From a bacterium (GTDB taxonomy: Bacteria; Bdellovibrionota; UBA2428), in the NCBI GenBank assembly GCA_009991595.1, contig JAACVK010000031.1, positions 1 through 64,000 of the forward strand: 64,000 nt of DNA, written 5' to 3'. Below the pieces are notes generated by a model. It saw only the letters and a program-made list of their open reading frames with translations. It had not been told where the DNA came from and ran no database searches. Position 1 is the first letter of the stretch; the number at the start of each line of letters is the position of its first letter. Positions 60,548 through 64,000 of the stretch are shown here, piece by piece. The position numbers and the translations under genes were made by a program.

Positions 60548-62164
60548 ATGGGTAGGAGCGCAACATTTTTATTTATCTTTCTCTCCATGCCTATGCTATG
60601 GGCTCAGGAGAATCATGAGCCAGAACCTAAGAAGATACCATTTGCTACCGAATTTCACTGGGACCGACCCGAAGCTCCCTTGCCCACTACAAAAGAAGAC
60701 TCTCTCGCCTTTCAGATCAAACAATATCTTGAAGACCAACGCCCCATCACTGACGCCGATGGTAGAACGACAGGGTATAGAGCAGTAAGGGTCACAAAGG
60801 AGAGCTCCCAAAGTGAAAAAGAATGGCTCATCGAAACTTTTTTACACGAATATGTTTCGATCCTAGGGTGTCCGAAGGACATACGAGATCAGTTTCTTTT
60901 ACATCGGGGCGCCAACCTCATATCCCTACTGGACAAGCACGGAGTAAAGATAAATGCCGTGAAACATAGGCTTTATGAGACAATCTCTAATCGTTGTCAT
61001 AATATTGCAAGCAACATGTATATGGATGACACTAGCAAATACATTAACTCTGCTAGCGACTGTGCTTCGCAAATTTATGAACCTAGTAAAATGTTGATTG
61101 ATCTTTTTCTAAACGATGGCCCCAAGATATTGAGTGACGAATTTAGCAGGGATGGTGTTACCAAAGAACGTGCTCAAAACTGGCTAAAGGTTGAAAGCCA
61201 AGATCCACTCTCGCGCTACTCAGAGCACCATACAACCCTTCACTCCGCGCTATCTGCACTCAGAGGCAAACTTTCCAACGGAAAGGACAGTCCCGCGCTC
61301 AAAACAATCGTCCCCATTGAGTGCAATCTCGACGATGTTCTGGACGGTAAGAGAATTTTTCCAGGAGACCTCGGTGAATCTTACCGTCCCCTGCAAGAAG
61401 TCAAACTCGATGTGCTGATAGACAATTCTGAGCTCCTCAACATAGAGTCTGAGTTAGAAGAAATAGTTTCACAAGGGGTTGGAAGAGAAGCTCTTTATCA
61501 TGCCGTGGATGCTGTTCTTCGTAGGGGTGGTCTTGGAAAAACTATGGCTTTTCATCAGCCACGAACACTTGCTTATTATAATCGGACCCAAAAAAACAAA
61601 AATGGCCCAGCAGCTGGCGCTCGGGTGGAAACCGCTGAATTCAACTCTCTAATCCTTACTGTAGTGGACTTCAGTTTATCTGCTCGAAATGGAAACGCTC
61701 GAAAATTCATAGTAGACCTCAATGAACTTAGGCTCAAGAAGAAGATGGCAGTGGCTCATGGATCCGGGTCCGACCCTAGCTACAAATACAAGGTTACGAA
61801 ATTTTCTGATCTACCAGGCCAACATACAACAACTCCTGGTCTCTATGTGACGGGAGAAGAATACAACGGGAAACATGACCGCAGCATGAGGCTATACGGA
61901 TTGGACCTGGCAAACATTTTTGCCTACGATGACAATAAGGTCGTTCACGCGGCAAGATATGTGAAGGACGGGTCCGAATGCGGAAGAAGCCACGGCTGCC
62001 CGGCCATTCAGGAAAAAAACTTAGACCCCTACTTAGACATGGTGTCTGGAACTCTCGTAGATCTGGGTAAAAACAAAGACGGAAAGAGAGTTGCCGAAAT
62101 TAAGGGTGCGCCTTATTACATCTATCACCCTCAATACGATCCCAGCAAACAGGCCAAGCGTTAA
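60548..62164 (+). CDS. Murein L,D-transpeptidase-like protein
   Basis: A 538-residue exported protein; a signal peptide ends near MLWAQ. The C-terminal ~200 residues match the murein L,D-transpeptidase catalytic family (YkuD-like, PF13645 type): VVDFSLSARNGNARKFIVDL, then MAVAHGSGSDPS, GLYVTGEEYNGKHDRSMRLYGL, and the catalytic GRSHGCPAI with the nucleophile Cys (about residue 484) preceded by the conserved His in KVVHAARYV. It would form 3-3 cross-links in peptidoglycan or attach proteins to it. The N-terminal 300 residues are unusual and not recognised. It has its own promoter. Confidence 0.87.
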   Translation: MGRSATFLFIFLSMPMLWAQENHEPEPKKIPFATEFHWDRPEAPLPTTKEDSLAFQIKQYLEDQRPITDADGRTTGYRAVRVTKESSQSEKEWLIETFLHEYVSILGCPKDIRDQFLLHRGANLISLLDKHGVKINAVKHRLYETISNRCHNIASNMYMDDTSKYINSASDCASQIYEPSKMLIDLFLNDGPKILSDEFSRDGVTKERAQNWLKVESQDPLSRYSEHHTTLHSALSALRGKLSNGKDSPALKTIVPIECNLDDVLDGKRIFPGDLGESYRPLQEVKLDVLIDNSELLNIESELEEIVSQGVGREALYHAVDAVLRRGGLGKTMAFHQPRTLAYYNRTQKNKNGPAAGARVETAEFNSLILTVVDFSLSARNGNARKFIVDLNELRLKKKMAVAHGSGSDPSYKYKVTKFSDLPGQHTTTPGLYVTGEEYNGKHDRSMRLYGLDLANIFAYDDNKVVHAARYVKDGSECGRSHGCPAIQEKNLDPYLDMVSGTLVDLGKNKDGKRVAEIKGAPYYIYHPQYDPSKQAKR

Positions 62165-62175
62165 ATTGATACGAG

Positions 62176-62460
62176 TTACTTAACCTGGGTGGCGCATTCT
62201 AAGTCGAGAGTTTCCTTTACCCAGTCTTTTAACTCACCATAGTTGCACGAGCGGAAAAGCTTTCGAATGGGTAGTATGGAGGCAGGGCTCATGCTGAATT
62301 CATCAAGACCCATTCCCAATAATAGCAGCGCAAGGTTTGGTATGCCTGCTATCTCGTAATCGATCCGAGAGCTGAGAATATCGTCAAGAATACAGAGAGC
62401 CCTCCCCCAAGATGGAAAGAATGTGAGTCCAGTTTGGGTGAAACCCGAGTCTTTAGGCAA
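62176..62460 (-). pseudogene. ptsI: C-terminal fragment of PTS enzyme I (ptsI)
   Basis: The frame's last part (coding at 62200-62358) reads YEIAGIPNLALLLLGMGLDEFSMSPASILPI, matching the C-terminal PEP-binding domain of enzyme I of the phosphotransferase system (usual pattern CGEMAGDP..LLLGLGLDEFSMSP). The preceding ~34 residues do not match enzyme I, and the protein would be only 94 residues where the parent is about 570. It is therefore a remnant, not a functional gene. The conserved active-site Cys is Tyr (YEIAG). No other PTS genes are in the window. Confidence 0.75.
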
Positions 62461-62509
62461 GCCTAAGCCTAAGCTATGATCGGAGTCGTTTTTTTTTCAG
62501 AGTATTTTC

Positions 62510-62632
62510 TCAAAGATCACCAATCGAAGTGGTTTTGCGGTGGTGGTCTTGCTGGGTCAGTGCGGCAAGTTTTTCCACAAATTCCATGGGAGTGAAGATT
62601 ACGTGTGTGGTGCCGTCATGGAATGGATTCTT
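62510..62632 (-). pseudogene. IS91-family transposase C-terminal remnant
   Basis: On the minus strand, a 40-codon frame bounded by stops (TAA at 62633-62635, TGA at 62510-62512) encodes KNPFHDGTTHVIFTPMEFVEKLAAL. This is close to the conserved tail of IS91-type (Y2) transposases, usually DGTTH.....PLEF..RLAALVP. No start, catalytic tyrosines, or terminal repeats are left. It marks the former presence of an insertion sequence. Confidence 0.65.
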
Positions 62633-62636
62633 TTAG

Positions 62637-62964
62637 TTTCTAGACGATGTCGCCATTAGTGCGCTCACGGATTCTTACTCAATGCGGGGAGCCTCGATGA
62701 TTTATCCAGAAATTCGTGGAATTCCTTTTTGAGAAACTAAACTATCATTGTGTGAATGTTCACGTACTCAAGGAGTCAGATAAGCGAGTTGTAAACCTAA
62801 AAGACCACCCTTCCATAAGTTACTATTCCTCACCTCAACCCTTTGCTGCAATGGCCCTATCAAAAGCTCCCGTTCCCTCGAACCAGCACTATGATGCTAA
62901 GGTGTGGGAACAGCTTGTTAAGTATGGACAAGATGGGGACCTATGGTGGAACGTCGCTAGGTAG
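62637..62964 (+). pseudogene. Frameshifted gene fragment of unknown function
   Basis: Two plus-strand frames fit together: one running from 62637 through MRGASMIYPEIRGIPF to a stop at 62730, and another covering about 62716-62964 (FEKLNYHCVNVHVLKESD to GDLWWNVAR). A one-base indel at the T-run near 62726-62730 would join them. The protein-like composition of both suggests the 3' part of a broken gene of about 105 codons. I cannot name the family. Confidence 0.45.
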
Positions 62965-62967
62965 ACC

Positions 62968-63996
62968 TTACAAATAGTTTGCAAGATTTTCTCGAACCTC
63001 TCGCTTGTGACCAAGAGAATCGTCCTTAACTTTTGGCGCAAGCTTTTTCCCATAACTTGCCTGGAAGCGAGAGGAGTTGTGAGAAGTAAAAAAGCCACTA
63101 ATAAGATGAGGCAAGCGCTCCGCCCCAAAAACGGAGCTCAAAGTGTTTTTAACTGAAGGGCGGTAAAAATTATCTAGCATAGCAACTCGGTCTACTTTCT
63201 CAATGTACTCACTCCCCCTAATGTTGTTAAGAGTTTTTTGGAGTCCGTCGTAGCCACCACTATGGGAGGCAAACACTAAACGCTTGGCACCACTTGCGCG
63301 CATAAGATCTTGAAGGTCTTTCATCGTCAAACATAAATGGCTTGAGCCTAGAATGTAGCGCGAGTGATATTGCCGATCAATTTGCTGGTCGATGGCATAA
63401 CTGCCTTGCTTGCCGCTTTCACCCCCGCCAACATAACTGGCCCAATCACGCCACTGAGATGCTGGCAAATTCCCACCAGTACTTCCACTCCAACCTGGAT
63501 CAGAGCTTTGAGCATGTCCCGAGAAATATATGACAAGAGTGTCTGTATACCCCTGTTTGAATGAACCTCTTTTTGCAAGAGAACTACCATTACACTCTTT
63601 CCCAGAATTGCGGTCCGGATTGTAAAACTCCTCCCAGTCACTTCCCAGGCTCTCTACATCTACGCCATGTGAATCCAACGAAAGATCTTGTGATGAATTT
63701 ACCTTCGGGTCAAATCCACCAAAACCCGAAAGGGTTTTTGCAGACTCAAGAAAGCTCAGGTTTCTACTGTGAATGCTCTCTACTGGATCTCCATTTTCAT
63801 CATTCAAAGGTTTTCGATACTCAGACTCAAGCAAAGCAACCGCCTTTTCTTTGGAGTGTGATGGCAACCTTTGGTTGAGATCGACCCAATAGTGTTTTGC
63901 AAGTTCAGCCAAGCTATCTCCGAGCTTCTTTCGACACCAAGGCTGTGCTGCCTCGTTAAAAGAATCGCTTTGATCACAGTATTCAGCAACTTTCAT
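62968..63996 (-). CDS. Alpha/beta-hydrolase-like protein, possibly partial
   Basis: A 342-residue frame whose start codon is four bases from the window edge; the true start may lie beyond it, since no signal peptide is visible. The segment YTDTLVIYFSGHAQSSD and the nucleophile-elbow KRLVFASHSGGYDGLQ (GxSxG-like, HSGG) suggest a Ser-dependent alpha/beta hydrolase, with DDSLGHKREV as a possible late His. The region before about residue 150 is unrecognised. Substrate unknown; its envelope-protein neighbours suggest export. It shares no operon partner in this window. Confidence 0.7.
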   Translation of the reverse strand: MKVAEYCDQSDSFNEAAQPWCRKKLGDSLAELAKHYWVDLNQRLPSHSKEKAVALLESEYRKPLNDENGDPVESIHSRNLSFLESAKTLSGFGGFDPKVNSSQDLSLDSHGVDVESLGSDWEEFYNPDRNSGKECNGSSLAKRGSFKQGYTDTLVIYFSGHAQSSDPGWSGSTGGNLPASQWRDWASYVGGGESGKQGSYAIDQQIDRQYHSRYILGSSHLCLTMKDLQDLMRASGAKRLVFASHSGGYDGLQKTLNNIRGSEYIEKVDRVAMLDNFYRPSVKNTLSSVFGAERLPHLISGFFTSHNSSRFQASYGKKLAPKVKDDSLGHKREVRENLANYL

Positions 63997-64000
63997 TCGC

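Noticed and set aside
60375-60788. Open frame of 137 codons upstream of and overlapping the L,D-transpeptidase gene
   Set aside because: It overlaps a clearly coding frame, has no ribosome-binding site or recognisable motif, and its downstream part is just the other frame of the real gene.
62716-62964. Independent 82-residue gene starting at 62716
   Set aside because: A frame upstream continues the same composition and is joined by a one-base change at a T-run, so a broken gene is more likely.
1-64000. tRNA, rRNA, CRISPR arrays and prophage genes
   Set aside because: I looked for T-loop sequences, regular spaced repeats and phage-type genes on both strands and found none that I could support.

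Overview
The window looks like chromosomal DNA of a free-living, probably predatory or Bdellovibrio-like Gram-negative bacterium (Bdellovibrionota or a related former deltaproteobacterial lineage). This is inferred, not proven: there is no rRNA or tRNA gene here to confirm it. The clues are a complete bacterial mevalonate operon, a DUF6178-like protein, chemotaxis/PilZ/HD-GYP signalling genes, many long unrecognised secreted proteins with signal peptides, an outer-membrane barrel, and moderate G+C content. Genes are packed tightly with frequent 4-30 base overlaps. There is no sign of a prophage, CRISPR array or intact insertion sequence.

Layout. 1-13.5 kb is housekeeping: an unrecognised secreted protein, a pirin, methionyl-tRNA synthetase with an unusual insertion, an isoaspartyl peptidase-SbtA-SbtB operon (predicted bicarbonate uptake with its PII-like regulator), an M42 peptidase, a small HAD phosphatase, a beta-barrel protein with an alanine:Na+ symporter, and a Sco1/DUF6178/DUF4149 operon. 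13.5-31 kb is a surface-polysaccharide locus read from both strands: sulfotransferase, glycosyltransferases, Wzy-like polymerase, Wzx-like flippase, two pyruvyltransferase-like proteins, an acyltransferase-SGNH fusion, an epimerase, a Wzc-type tyrosine autokinase and a small SLBB protein. Inside it lies a minus-strand operon of an OmpR-type regulator, a PAS-DHp protein lacking the kinase ATPase domain, a 2Fe-2S ferredoxin and the epimerase.

31-43 kb holds an unknown membrane protein, Lon protease, and a seven-gene isoprenoid operon (prenyl synthase, type-2 IPP isomerase, HMG-CoA reductase, phosphomevalonate kinase, diphosphomevalonate decarboxylase, a degenerate CPBP-like membrane protein, mevalonate kinase). 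Together these make IPP/DMAPP from HMG-CoA and condense them. A secreted subtilase converges on, and overlaps, the operon's end. 43-51.3 kb holds CoaBC, RodA and a signalling group: a STAS protein, an HD-GYP-like protein, CheY, CheX and PilZ.

51.3-64 kb is dominated by secreted or envelope proteins: a lipoprotein, an 825-residue repeat-type protein, a 1461-residue TPR/transglutaminase-like protein, a murein L,D-transpeptidase and an alpha/beta-hydrolase-like protein that may run past the window edge. Between the last two is a small graveyard of gene fragments (ptsI C-terminus, an IS91-type transposase tail and a frameshifted unknown gene).

One pattern recurs across the window. Many genes without a Shine-Dalgarno have a -10-like hexamer about 4-8 bases before the ATG, which suggests widespread leaderless transcription.
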